Positions 9,517 through 18,257 are shown, counted from the stretch's first letter. The stretch: 64,000 nt of DNA from Klenkia marina (GCF_900101025.1 NZ_FMUH01000001.1:496001-560000); one strand, 5' to 3'. A program made the numbers and translations. Notes: a model not told the origin generated them from the letters alone.

Positions 9517-10440
9517 TCAGCCCACCCCGGCCCGCACCGTGACCAGGGCGTCCTCGGCCCGCCACCAGGTGGCCGCGGCACCCTCACCCGGCCTCCGGGC
9601 GGCCCACCCGCTCGTCGCCGGGTAGCCCGCGGCACGCAGGGCCTCCTGCGCCGCCGTCGCGACGGTCGCGGGGTGCCCACCGGCGGTCTCCCCGACCACC
9701 ACCCCGAACCGGCGGTGACCCACCCGGCAGACCAGGTCCTCCCCGAGCGCCTCCCCGAGCACCTGACCGGCCCGCCGGACGCCGCGCACGGTGCGCACCA
9801 GCCCGACGTCGACCAGCACGACCGCCAGCTCCTCGCCCAGCTGCCGGCCGCGCAGGTCCTCCTCCTGCAGCAGCGCGGCCCACCCGCGACGGTCGGGCAG
9901 ACCGGTCGCGTCGACCGACGTCGCCCGGGCCAACTCGTACGCCGCCCGGCGCTCGTCGGCGGCCGCGGCGAGCGCCCGGCCCAGCCGTCGTCCGAGGTCG
10001 TCGGCGGCGGCGGCGAGCAGCGGCAGGAGATCGAGGGCGCCCGCGCCGTCGTAGCGGTCGCCGGAGTAGCCGCAGACGCTGCCCAGCCGTTGCCCGTCGG
10101 GCCCCCGCAGGGCGGCGCCCACGTAGCCGGCCACCCCGTGCTGGGCCGCGACCGACCGCAGCGCCCGGTCCGGGTGCCCGTGCAGATCGGTCACCACGAC
10201 CGGGCCGCGGTCCACCAGCAGGTGGTGGCAGGCCGTGCGGGCGACCGGTACCCGTCGGCCGACCGGGCTGGGCCGACCGGCGGCCCGCGCCGCCAAGCCG
10301 GTCCAGGACCGGTCGGTCATCCGACTGACGGCCACGACGCCGAAGGGCTGGACCGCGGCCAACCCGCCGACCGCCGCCGCAGCTGCCGCGGCGAACTCGG
10401 CGGCCGACGGTGACGCGCCGGTCCCCGGGGCGCTGCTCAT
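9517..10440 (-). CDS. GAF domain plus degenerate GGDEF domain protein (second paralogue)
   Basis: 307 residues, clearly related to the neighbour at 8346-9419: shared CHHLLV, LPDRRGW, LVRTVR and a matching layout. An Ala-rich N-terminus leads into a GAF-like domain (about 25-150), then a helix and a GGDEF-like fold (about 170-300). The catalytic motif is replaced by GHRRF (241-245), so cyclase activity is unlikely. The ATG has GGGAGG a few bases upstream. It is followed by about 100 bases before the next gene, where the duplicated TCCGGAACTGA motif sits, so the two paralogues may be transcribed separately. Signal sensed is unknown. Confidence 0.68.
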   Translation of the reverse strand: MSSAPGTGASPSAAEFAAAAAAAVGGLAAVQPFGVVAVSRMTDRSWTGLAARAAGRPSPVGRRVPVARTACHHLLVDRGPVVVTDLHGHPDRALRSVAAQHGVAGYVGAALRGPDGQRLGSVCGYSGDRYDGAGALDLLPLLAAAADDLGRRLGRALAAAADERRAAYELARATSVDATGLPDRRGWAALLQEEDLRGRQLGEELAVVLVDVGLVRTVRGVRRAGQVLGEALGEDLVCRVGHRRFGVVVGETAGGHPATVATAAQEALRAAGYPATSGWAARRPGEGAAATWWRAEDALVTVRAGVG

Positions 10441-10465
10441 CGATCCTCCCGCACTTCGGTCCGAT

Positions 10466-10476
10466 TCAGTTCCGGA
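10466..10476 (-). promoter_or_regulatory. Shared upstream motif TCCGGAACTGA, copy 2
   Basis: Same 11-mer as at 9443-9453, here about 25 bases before the ATG of the second GAF/GGDEF-like paralogue. The flanking bases differ between the two copies, so the motif itself has been kept. Confidence 0.45.
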
Positions 10477-10523
10477 CGAGTACGTTCTACATCGACGGCG
10501 TTCCGTAAGGCTTGAGCCGGGGG

Positions 10524-10552
10524 CCCCGGTGCCCCCTCCGGGGGAGCCGGGG
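10524..10552 (-). terminator. Terminator hairpin after thrC
   Basis: Arms CCCCGGTGCCCCC (10524-10536) and GGGGGAGCCGGGG (10540-10552) pair with two mismatches around a 3-base loop, directly after the thrC stop. It separates thrC from the GAF/GGDEF-like genes. Confidence 0.65.
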
Positions 10553-10560
10553 CCGCCCGC

Positions 10561-11838
10561 TCAGGCGATGAGCCCCGCCTGCCGCAGCGAGCGCAGCGAG
10601 GGCTCGACCCGGTGGGTCGGGCCGACCACGGGGGCCAGTGGGTCGAGGGTCTTCAGGCCCTCGCCGGTGTTGAGGACCACGGTCTCGGCCGCGGGGTCGA
10701 GCAGTCCGCGCTCGACCAGCTGGCGCAGCACGGCGGTGGTCACCCCGCCCGCGGTCTCGGCGAAGACCCCCGTGGTGCGGGCCAGGTCGCGGATGCCGGC
10801 CACGATCTCGTCGTCGCCGACCCGGCCCACGGACCCACCCGTGCGGCGGATGGCGTCGAGGGCGTAGGGGCCGTCGGCGGGGTTGCCGATGTTGAGCGAC
10901 TTCGCGATGCCGGTCGGCTTGACCGGCTTCACGACGTCCCAGCCGTTGTCGAACGCGGTCGCGATCGGGTCGCAGCCGGCCGACTGCGCGCCGAACACCT
11001 TCCACGGGGTGTCCTCGACGATGCCGGCGGCCACGAGCTCCTTCCAGGCCTTGTCGACCTTGGTGAGCAGCGAGCCCGACGCCATCGGGATGACCACCTG
11101 GGCCGGGATGCGCCAGCCCAGCTGCTCGGCGATCTCGTAGCCGACGGTCTTGGAGCCCTCGGCGTAGTAGGGCCGCACGTTCTGGTTGACGAACGCGGCG
11201 TCCTCGAACTCGTCGGTCTCGGCCAGCTCGCTGGTGAGCCGGTTGACCTCGTCGTAGGAGCCGTCGACGGCGATGAGCGCTTGGCCGTAGACCGCCGACT
11301 GCACGATCTTGCCCGGCTCGAGGTCGCTGGGCACGAACACGTAGGAGGGCAGGCCGTTGCGGGCGGCGTGCGCGGCCACCGAGTTGGCCAGGTTGCCGGT
11401 CGAGGCGCAGGCGATCTTGGTGTAGCCGAAACCCTTGGCCGCCGTGGCCGCCAGGCTCACCACGCGGTCCTTGAACGAGTGCGTGGGGTTGGCCGAGTCG
11501 TCCTTGACCCACAGCGGGGCGGTGAAGCCCAGCTCGTCGCCGAGGCGCTGCGCGCGCACCAGCGGGGTCATGCCGGGGTCGAGGCTGACCCGGGACGCCG
11601 GGTCCTGGCCGGTGGGCAGCAGCGGCGCGTAGCGCCAGATGTTCTGCGGGCCGGCCTCGATCTGCTCGCGGGTCACCGCGCGCATGAGCTCGGGGTCGTA
11701 GTCGACCTCGAGCGGGCCGAAGCACTCGGCGCAGGCGTGCTCGGCGATCAGCCCGAAGGTGGCACCGCAGTTGCGGCACACCAGGCCGCGGGCGGGGTTG
11801 GCCGGGACGGCGGTGGGGGCGGGTGCGGTCAGGGTCAT
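10561..11838 (-). CDS. thrC: Threonine synthase
   Basis: 425 residues; converts O-phosphohomoserine to threonine with pyridoxal phosphate in the cytosol. The PLP lysine is in NPTHSFKDR (around residue 120), followed by ACASTGNLANS and SGSLLTK for phosphate binding, and TAGGVTTAV near the C-terminus. An N-terminal zinc-ribbon-like CRNC...CAEC segment is present, as in the longer class of threonine synthases. ATG start with GGAGG 10 bases upstream. It stands alone, without hom or thrB beside it, between a terminator and a divergent phosphatase gene. Confidence 0.95.
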   Translation of the reverse strand: MTLTAPAPTAVPANPARGLVCRNCGATFGLIAEHACAECFGPLEVDYDPELMRAVTREQIEAGPQNIWRYAPLLPTGQDPASRVSLDPGMTPLVRAQRLGDELGFTAPLWVKDDSANPTHSFKDRVVSLAATAAKGFGYTKIACASTGNLANSVAAHAARNGLPSYVFVPSDLEPGKIVQSAVYGQALIAVDGSYDEVNRLTSELAETDEFEDAAFVNQNVRPYYAEGSKTVGYEIAEQLGWRIPAQVVIPMASGSLLTKVDKAWKELVAAGIVEDTPWKVFGAQSAGCDPIATAFDNGWDVVKPVKPTGIAKSLNIGNPADGPYALDAIRRTGGSVGRVGDDEIVAGIRDLARTTGVFAETAGGVTTAVLRQLVERGLLDPAAETVVLNTGEGLKTLDPLAPVVGPTHRVEPSLRSLRQAGLIA

Positions 11839-11998
11839 ACGACGACTACCTCCTCATCTTCCCTGCGTCGGGTCGTCGACCGCGCAGGACGGATGGGGCA
11901 CCTGCTGCTCGCGCAGTGGTTGCCGGGGCTTCATCGGGCCGTGTCCCTCTGCCCCTCTGGATGAGTGGAACGCCTGGAGACTACTGCAGGATGGGCCC

Positions 11999-12820
11999 GT
12001 GCCCGCAGCGATCGTCTACACCGACCTCGACGGCACGATGGTGGGCCCGCGCGGTTCCTTCGTGCACACGGCTGCCGGCGAGCTCACCGCCGAGCCCTGG
12101 ACGGCGCTGCTGGAGCTGCACCGCGCCGGCGTCCCGCTGGTGCTGGTCTCCGGCCGCACCCACGCCCAGCTGCAGGAGGCGGGCCGCGTGTTCGCCGTCG
12201 ACGGCTCGATCGCCGAGCTGGGCTCGCTGGTCAGCTGGTCCGGCGGCCGCGAGACCCACCTGCTCACCGGCGAGCTGCCGCCGGAGTTCGCCGGGCGCGC
12301 CCCGGTGGAGGTCATGGCCGAGCTGGGGGTGGTCGACGCGCTGGTGGCCGCCTGGCCGGGCCGGGTCGAGTGGCACGCGCCCTGGTCGAGCACGCACGTC
12401 GGTGACGCGATGCTGCGCGGCCGGGTCGACACCGCCGAGGTCGACGCCTGGCTGGCCGGGCGCGGGTGGGGCTGGCTGACCATCAAGGACAACGGCCGGG
12501 TGCCGCGCACGTCGCGGGTCACCCTGGACGTCGAGGGCGACCCGCACGTCTACCACCTCATGCCGCGCGGCATCGGCAAGGGCCACGCCATCGCCTGGGA
12601 CCTCGCCCGCCGCGGCGTCGACCCGGCCGACGCGGTCGCGGTCGGCGACTCGGTGAGCGACCTGGAGATGGCCGGCGCCGTGGGTCGGTTGTTCATCACC
12701 GCCAACGGCGCCGCCGTCCCCGGCATGGCCGAGGCGGTCGCCGCGCTGCCGAACGCCGCCGCCACGACCGGCGCGATGGGCCTCGGCTGGGCCGAGGCCG
12801 TCCGCACCGCCCTGCGCTGA
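11999..12820 (+). CDS. HAD-IIB family phosphatase (mannosyl-3-phosphoglycerate phosphatase-like)
   Basis: 273 residues. HAD motif I is YTDLDGTMVG at residue 7, motif II is LVLVSGRTH, the motif III lysine is in GIGKGHAI, and motif IV is VGDSVSDLEMAG. The cap arrangement and SGRTHAQLQE fit the Cof/MPGP subgroup of type IIB phosphatases. The exact sugar phosphate is not clear; mannosyl-3-phosphoglycerate (a compatible-solute route) is one candidate, but no synthase gene is adjacent. The GTG at 11999 was chosen because CAGGA precedes it and the first HAD strand starts right after. It converges on the ABC permease gene with a 6-base gap. Confidence 0.78.
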   Translation: MPAAIVYTDLDGTMVGPRGSFVHTAAGELTAEPWTALLELHRAGVPLVLVSGRTHAQLQEAGRVFAVDGSIAELGSLVSWSGGRETHLLTGELPPEFAGRAPVEVMAELGVVDALVAAWPGRVEWHAPWSSTHVGDAMLRGRVDTAEVDAWLAGRGWGWLTIKDNGRVPRTSRVTLDVEGDPHVYHLMPRGIGKGHAIAWDLARRGVDPADAVAVGDSVSDLEMAGAVGRLFITANGAAVPGMAEAVAALPNAAATTGAMGLGWAEAVRTALR

Positions 12821-12826
12821 GGCCCC

Positions 12827-13687
12827 TCAGCTGGTGACGTCGCGGCGGGCGAAGTGCCGGAAGGCCAGCGCCGTGAAGACCGCCGCGTAGACCAGCGACT
12901 GGATCACCCCGCGGTACAGGTCACCGGAGTCGACCGGCGTCTGCAGCAAGTCGGTCCAGGCGAACTCGTTCGCGGTCGGGAAGTAGTCGCGGATGCTGCC
13001 CAGCTGCTCGACCTGGTCGAGGATCGCGAACACGAACATCGTGAACACCGACCCGCCGACCGCGGCCAGCGGCGCGTCGGTGACCGTCGACAGCCAGAAC
13101 GCCAGGGTGCCCACGACCAGCAGGTGGACGGCGAGGTAGCCCACCATCCCGGCCAGCCGCAGCAGCCCGTCGCCCTGGGCGATGCTGATGCCGATCGGGG
13201 TCTGGATGTCCCCGAACCCGAAGGCGATCCCCCCGGCCACCAGGGCGACCAGGGTGACCGTCAGCAGCGCCGCCACGCTCAGCACGAGCGCCGCGGCCCA
13301 CTTCTGCCGCAGCAGCCGCATGCGGGGCACCGGGGTGGCCAGCGCGTAGCGCAACGACCCCCACTGCGCCTCGCTGGCCACCGTGTCGCCGAAGAACAGC
13401 GCGTAGACCACGACCAGGAAGAACGTCGTCGTCGCGAAGAGCACGAACAGGGTGAAGTTCAGCCCCGAGGCCGTGGCGACGTCGACCAGGTTGAGCCGGC
13501 CGTTGGCCTGGGCGTCCTCCGAGGCGCCCAGCTGCAGCGCGGCGATGAGCACCAGCGGCAGGGCGACCATGAGCGCGAAGACGCCGATGGTGCGCCGGCG
13601 CTTGAACTGCCGGCGCAGCTCGACCGGGAGCCGCAGCGTGCGCTCGGGGCGGTAGCCGGCGACGGCACCGGTGGACTGGACGGTCAT
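12827..13687 (-). CDS. ABC-2 type transporter permease
   Basis: 286 residues with six hydrophobic segments, typical of an ABC-2/NatB-like exporter subunit. A cytosolic basic start (LPVELRRQFKRRRTIG) leads to the first helix; an external loop follows, then EAQWGSLRYALATPVPRMRLLRQK, a pattern seen in exporters with a coupling helix, and the remaining helices. The ATG overlaps the stop of the fused hydrolase-ATPase gene (ATGA at 13684-13687), so the two subunits are made together and should form one transporter. The transported substrate is unknown. Confidence 0.85.
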   Translation of the reverse strand: MTVQSTGAVAGYRPERTLRLPVELRRQFKRRRTIGVFALMVALPLVLIAALQLGASEDAQANGRLNLVDVATASGLNFTLFVLFATTTFFLVVVYALFFGDTVASEAQWGSLRYALATPVPRMRLLRQKWAAALVLSVAALLTVTLVALVAGGIAFGFGDIQTPIGISIAQGDGLLRLAGMVGYLAVHLLVVGTLAFWLSTVTDAPLAAVGGSVFTMFVFAILDQVEQLGSIRDYFPTANEFAWTDLLQTPVDSGDLYRGVIQSLVYAAVFTALAFRHFARRDVTS

Positions 13688-16554
13688 GACTCCCCCACCA
13701 ACGACAGGAACGCGTCCTCCAGACGGCGGCGCGGGGTGACCTGGTCGACCCCGATGCCGGCCTCGACCAGCGCGGCGACGGCCTCCGCCCGGGTCAGGTC
13801 GCCGAGCTCGACGACGAGGCCCTCGTCGGCGCGCTCGACCGAGGCCCCCAGCCCGGTGAGCACCTGCTCGGCCCGGTCCGGCTCGCCCTGCACGACCAGC
13901 AGCACCGCTCCCCCGGTGCCGATGATCTCCTCGACCGTGCCCTCGGCGACCTTCTGGCCCTTGGCCATCACGACGACGTGCGAGCAGGTCTGCTCGATCT
14001 CGGCGAGCAGGTGGCTGGAGACGATGACCGTGCGGCCGGTGGCCGCGTAGTCCTGCAGCACCTGCCGCATCGCGTGGATCTGCGGCGGGTCCAGACCGTT
14101 GGTCGGTTCGTCGAGCACCAGCAGGTCGGGCAGCCCGAGCATGGCCTGGGCGATGGCCACGCGCTGCCGCATGCCCTGGGAGTAGGACCGCACGCGCTTG
14201 TCCAGCGCCGTGCCCAGGCCGGCGATCTCGATCGCCTCGTCCATGTGCGCGTCGGCGAGGGGTCGGCCGGTGGCCGCCCAGTACAGCTCGAGGTTGTCCC
14301 GGCCCGACAGGTGCGGCTGCAGGCCCGTGCCCTCGACGAACGAGCCGAGCCGCGACAGCACCGGCGCCCCGGGCGTGGCCGGGTGCCCGAAGACGGAGAT
14401 GGTGCCCTCGGTGGGCCGGATCAGGCCCATGAGCATGCGCAGCGACGTCGTCTTGCCGGCCCCGTTGGGGCCCAGCAGGCCCAGCACCTGACCACGGCGC
14501 ACCTCGAACGACAGGTCGCGGACGGCGGTGAAGCCGTCCTTGTAGCTCTTGGTGACCCCGGTGAAGCGCAGCGGCACGTCCTCGCCGTCGGGGTCGACCA
14601 CCGACAGCAGCCGGCGGCGCCGGGCGCCCCACAGCTTGGCCACCACGACCGCGCCGACCGCGAGCGCTGCCAGCACCCCCAGCAGCACCCACCAGCGGGA
14701 GGCGCCGGCGGTGCTCTGCACCGAGCCCTCGACGGTCGGCGCGCCCAGCGCGGCGCCGTCGGCCAGCCCCACCGCGTACACCGACGACTCGGCCGGGGCG
14801 GCGAAGGCCTGGTCGGTCGAGGACACCAGCACGCGCATCGTGTGACCGGCCTCGAACCGGTGCACGATGCCCGGCAGGGTCACCTCGACCTCGGTGGGCG
14901 CGGTCGGGTCGGCCGACAGGCCGGTCAGCGCCAGCGGTGCCACCAGCCCCGACGGGAGGGTCTGCGAGCCGTCGGCGGAGACGTCGTAGAGCTTGGCGAA
15001 CAGGGTGGCCGTGCCGCTCGGCGAGGAGACGGCGAGGGTGACCGTGGACGCCCCCACGACGTCGACCGCGGCCTCGAGGGGCTCGGAGTCGAAGGCGGCG
15101 AACTGGCCGGGGATCTCCACGGTGGTGCCGCCGAGGGCGGAGGTGACCGCGCCCAGGCCCGGCACGGTGGTGATCGCCGCGGGGTTGCCGCCGGGAGGGG
15201 TGACCACGGGGAACGTGGTGCCTGAGAGCGGGACGTCGGTGCGGGTGACCGGGTCGGCGCCCTCGAGGCCCGGGTAGGCGTCCACCGTCTCGGTCTGCCC
15301 GCCGCCGCGCACGCTGCCGGCCGCCGCGCTGACCCCGGTCGGCACCGGGAAGGTGAACCCGGTGCCCGGGTCGGCACCCTCGCCGCGCAGGTGGAAGTCG
15401 AACCAGCCCGCGACCAGGTCGCGCAGGTCGGCGGTGTCGGCCTCGGAGGCGCTGGCGTCGTGGCCGCCGTCGTACCAGACCACCTTCACCGGGGTGCCGA
15501 CCGCGGCGATGCCGCGGGCGTTGGCGTCGGCCTGGCCGAGCCCGAACAGCGAGTCCTGCGTGCCCTGCACGATCAACGTGGGGGCGGTGATCCGGTCGAG
15601 CACGCCGGCCGGGGACGAACGGTCCAGCACCGCCGCGATGTCGGGCGTGAGCGTGCCGCTGGCCGCGGCCTCCTGGTAGGCAGCGCAGACGTCGGCGCGG
15701 AAGCGCCCGCAGGTCAGCGCCTGCTCGACGGCCGCCGAGTCCAGCGTCGAGGGGTCAACGTCGGGCCGGCCACCGCCGGAGGACGAGGTCCCGCCGGTCA
15801 GCGAGGCGAGCAGCCCGTCGCCGGTGGGCACCGACCCGGCGCCGAAGAACAGGCCCGACCACAGCCGCTTGAAGACCCCGCTGTCACCGGTGTCGGGCGT
15901 GGCCGCCGGGGTCGCCTCGTCGACGCCGCCGGTCTGCGAGGGGAACAGGGCGGTGGTCAGGGAGTTCCACGTGATCTGGGGGGCGATGGCGTCGACCCGG
16001 GGGTCGTAGGCCGCGCCCAGCAGCGCCAGCGCGCCGCCGTAGCTGGCGCCGGCGACACCGACGCGCGGGTCGCCCGGGGCGTCGAGCTCGACGTCGCCGC
16101 GCTCGGCCAGGACGTCGAGCAGGGTGGACAGGTCGGCGACCTCGTAGCGCGGGTCGTCCAGGCCGATCTGACCGGTGCTCTGCCCGAACCCGCGGGCGGA
16201 GTAGGTGAGCACCACGTAGCCGCGGGCGGCCAGGTCCCGGGCGTCGTCGGCCACCGACTGCTTGCTGCCGCCGAAGCCGTGCGCGAGGACGACGGCCGGC
16301 GCGGGCTCGTCGTCGGTCGCCGAGGCCGGCACGTAGGTGGTGGTGTCCAGCTCGACGGCGTCCGCGCCGCTGCCCGAGGGGACGGTGGCGTCCTCGGTGG
16401 CGACGTCCTCGGCCGCCCGGGCGGCGTTCGCCGTGGGGACGGCGAGCGGGGCGGCCAGCAGGGCTGCGCTGAGCAGGGCGGTGGTGAGGGCCGCGAGCGC
16501 CGCACGTGCGCCGGAGCGCGGGCGGGGACGCACGAGCCCGGCGGTGGGGCGCAC
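13684..16554 (-). CDS. Secreted alpha/beta hydrolase fused to an ABC transporter ATPase
   Basis: One unbroken 956-residue frame. Residues 1-46 are a signal peptide or anchor. Residues 65-395 are an S15/CocE-type alpha/beta hydrolase: AHGFGGSKQS, nucleophile GASYGG (Ser171), acid near Asp334 in QGTQDSLFG, and His365 in YDGGHDAS. Residues 400-615 are beta-sandwich-like, as in X-Pro peptidases. A membrane helix (about 620-640) followed by ARRRR leads to a full ABC ATPase: Walker A GPNGAGKTT (695-703), signature YSQGMRQR, Walker B LLVLDEPT, and a DrrA-like C-terminal part. So the hydrolase should be outside and the ATPase inside. The next gene is the permease. Substrate is unknown; processing of the exported compound is an inference. 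Confidence 0.88.
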   Translation of the reverse strand: MRPTAGLVRPRPRSGARAALAALTTALLSAALLAAPLAVPTANAARAAEDVATEDATVPSGSGADAVELDTTTYVPASATDDEPAPAVVLAHGFGGSKQSVADDARDLAARGYVVLTYSARGFGQSTGQIGLDDPRYEVADLSTLLDVLAERGDVELDAPGDPRVGVAGASYGGALALLGAAYDPRVDAIAPQITWNSLTTALFPSQTGGVDEATPAATPDTGDSGVFKRLWSGLFFGAGSVPTGDGLLASLTGGTSSSGGGRPDVDPSTLDSAAVEQALTCGRFRADVCAAYQEAAASGTLTPDIAAVLDRSSPAGVLDRITAPTLIVQGTQDSLFGLGQADANARGIAAVGTPVKVVWYDGGHDASASEADTADLRDLVAGWFDFHLRGEGADPGTGFTFPVPTGVSAAAGSVRGGGQTETVDAYPGLEGADPVTRTDVPLSGTTFPVVTPPGGNPAAITTVPGLGAVTSALGGTTVEIPGQFAAFDSEPLEAAVDVVGASTVTLAVSSPSGTATLFAKLYDVSADGSQTLPSGLVAPLALTGLSADPTAPTEVEVTLPGIVHRFEAGHTMRVLVSSTDQAFAAPAESSVYAVGLADGAALGAPTVEGSVQSTAGASRWWVLLGVLAALAVGAVVVAKLWGARRRRLLSVVDPDGEDVPLRFTGVTKSYKDGFTAVRDLSFEVRRGQVLGLLGPNGAGKTTSLRMLMGLIRPTEGTISVFGHPATPGAPVLSRLGSFVEGTGLQPHLSGRDNLELYWAATGRPLADAHMDEAIEIAGLGTALDKRVRSYSQGMRQRVAIAQAMLGLPDLLVLDEPTNGLDPPQIHAMRQVLQDYAATGRTVIVSSHLLAEIEQTCSHVVVMAKGQKVAEGTVEEIIGTGGAVLLVVQGEPDRAEQVLTGLGASVERADEGLVVELGDLTRAEAVAALVEAGIGVDQVTPRRRLEDAFLSLVGES

Positions 16555-16643
16555 GGTGTCGAGAACGGACGGCGACCCCGCTGTGTTCCGGACGTGTCCG
16601 ACCCGTGACCCGCAGGTGCGACCAGGAGGGCGTCAGGACGGCG

Positions 16644-18236
16644 TCAGGGCTGCCAGTTGCCCGTCGCGATGATCACGATGCCGGGGTCGGCGACGCCGGG
16701 GACGTCGAAGAACCGCTCCGAGGGCCCGCCGGCGATCTCGGGGAACTGGGCCTGCAGGGTCTCGGCGGCCTGCTCCTGCACGGCGTCGCCGGCGGTGAAG
16801 AACACCGTGGTCGTGGCGACGTCGGCGGAGCTGTAGCGCCCGGGCTCGAGCACCTCCCACCCCCCGGCGGTCAGGGCGGTGCCGATGGCCCCGGCCAGGC
16901 CGTCGACGTCGGTGGCGTTGAGCACGGTGACCGGGGCGAAGACCGGTCCGGCCGGGGTGGGCTCGGCCGTGGGCGCTGCGGTGGTGGCCGGTGCGCCGGT
17001 GCCGGGGGCGCTGGTGGCCGGGGAGCTGCTGGTGGTCGGCGTGGCGGCCCGGGATTCCTGCGGCCCCGGCTGCTGGAACGACCAGATGCTCAGCAGCACG
17101 AGGGCGACGACCACGACCGCGACCAGTGCGATGACCCGCCCCCGGGAGCCGCGGCGGCGCTCGTCGGGCAACGGCGGGATCGGGGTGATGCCCTGCCGTC
17201 GCTCCTCGCGACGACGGACGGCGTCGACCGCCTGCCGCTCGGCCCGGCTGGCCGCCCGTCCGCCGATCACCCCCGTCTCGCCGGTGCCCGGGTCCCGGCC
17301 GCCGGCAGCTCGACCGGTGCCGTCGGTGCGCGGACCAGTACCGGGGTCGGTGCGCGGACCAGAACCGGGGTCGGTGCGCGGGCCGCCGGCGACCCCCGTG
17401 CCGGGACCGGCGGGGGCCTGCCGGCCGTCGGCGAGCGGCGGCAGGGCCGGCAGAGGTCCCGCCCGGCGACGGTCGCCCGAGCTCGGCACCGCGTCGGGGC
17501 GCTGGGCGGTCCGCCGCTCAGGCCCGGGCCAGACCTCCCCGGATGAACCCGACGAGCCGGCCCGGTCCGAGCCACCGGCCGGCGTGGGCGGGCCGAGCGA
17601 GGTGGCCCAGCTGGGCAGGGTCGAGGTCTCGGGAGCGCGCCCGGCCGGCGGGCGGCTGCCCGGCAACGGATCCACCGACGTGCTCGGCCCCGCGGTGGCG
17701 GGGTGGGCCGACGACGGGCTGGGCGGCGGGGTCGGGAGACCGCGGGTGGCCGGGGCGTCCGGCGTCCGCGGGGTGGCCGGGCCGGCGGCGGAAGCGGCCG
17801 GTCCGGCGGCGGAGGTGGCCGGTCCGGCGGCGGAGGTGGCCGGTCCGGCGGCGGAGGTGGCCGGGCCGGCGGCGGAGGTGGCTGGGCCGGTCGGGCCGCC
17901 GGCCGGGGGGTTGGTGGGCGTGCGCTGCAGCGGAGGTGGCGGTGCACCACCGGGTCCGCGGCTCACCGGGGGCGAGGTGTCCGGCCGGGCGGCGGGGGCG
18001 GCGGGGATGCCCGCCACGTGGGTGCGCGGGCCGGCCTGCGCCGCGGGGCGACCGGTCGACGCCGGGTCGACGTCCCGGCCGGACATCGGGTCGGGACCGG
18101 GGGGCAGCAGACCCTCGCGTCGTCGCTCGGCGCGGCTGCGTCGACCGAGGGTGCTCGCCTGGTCGTCGGGGGCCTCAGCCCCCTCGCCGGGGGTGCCGTC
18201 GCCGGGTTCACGGTCCGGTACTCCATGCCTCCCCAC
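16644..18236 (-). CDS. Membrane-anchored LytR C-terminal-domain protein with long disordered N-terminus
   Basis: 530 residues from the GTG at 18236. The first ~360 residues are Pro/Ala/Thr/Arg-rich and contain five to six PATSAAG repeats. A single membrane helix (IALVAVVVVALVLLSIW) follows a basic stretch, then a Thr/Ala-rich linker and a ~95-residue LytR_C domain beginning PVTVLNATDVDGLAG and ending near VIIATGNW. LytR_C domains occur alone or behind LCP ligases and are thought to work at the cell wall. The start is uncertain because no clear ribosome site is visible; an internal Met (MSGRDVDP) is an alternative. It follows a DUF3263 gene by 21 bases, the same pairing as Rv0430-Rv0431 in M. 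tuberculosis from memory. Confidence 0.75.
   Translation of the reverse strand: MGRHGVPDREPGDGTPGEGAEAPDDQASTLGRRSRAERRREGLLPPGPDPMSGRDVDPASTGRPAAQAGPRTHVAGIPAAPAARPDTSPPVSRGPGGAPPPPLQRTPTNPPAGGPTGPATSAAGPATSAAGPATSAAGPATSAAGPAASAAGPATPRTPDAPATRGLPTPPPSPSSAHPATAGPSTSVDPLPGSRPPAGRAPETSTLPSWATSLGPPTPAGGSDRAGSSGSSGEVWPGPERRTAQRPDAVPSSGDRRRAGPLPALPPLADGRQAPAGPGTGVAGGPRTDPGSGPRTDPGTGPRTDGTGRAAGGRDPGTGETGVIGGRAASRAERQAVDAVRRREERRQGITPIPPLPDERRRGSRGRVIALVAVVVVALVLLSIWSFQQPGPQESRAATPTTSSSPATSAPGTGAPATTAAPTAEPTPAGPVFAPVTVLNATDVDGLAGAIGTALTAGGWEVLEPGRYSSADVATTTVFFTAGDAVQEQAAETLQAQFPEIAGGPSERFFDVPGVADPGIVIIATGNWQP
17774..17890. repeat. 21-bp in-frame tandem repeat in the LytR_C gene
   Basis: About five copies of a 21-base unit (GGTCCGGCGGCGGAGGTGGCC with small changes) code for repeated PATSAAG on the minus strand. 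Copies are nearly identical, so the number probably changes by slippage. Confidence 0.8.
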
Positions 18237-18257
18237 GGTGATCGAGCCTAGTGGGCC

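Noticed and set aside
16555-16643. Small gene between the fusion protein and the LytR_C gene
   Set aside because: 89 bases without a plausible frame or ribosome site; it is a spacer upstream of the fusion gene.
17774-17890. Possible CRISPR-like array
   Set aside because: Repeats are contiguous, with no spacers, and code in frame for PATSAAG.
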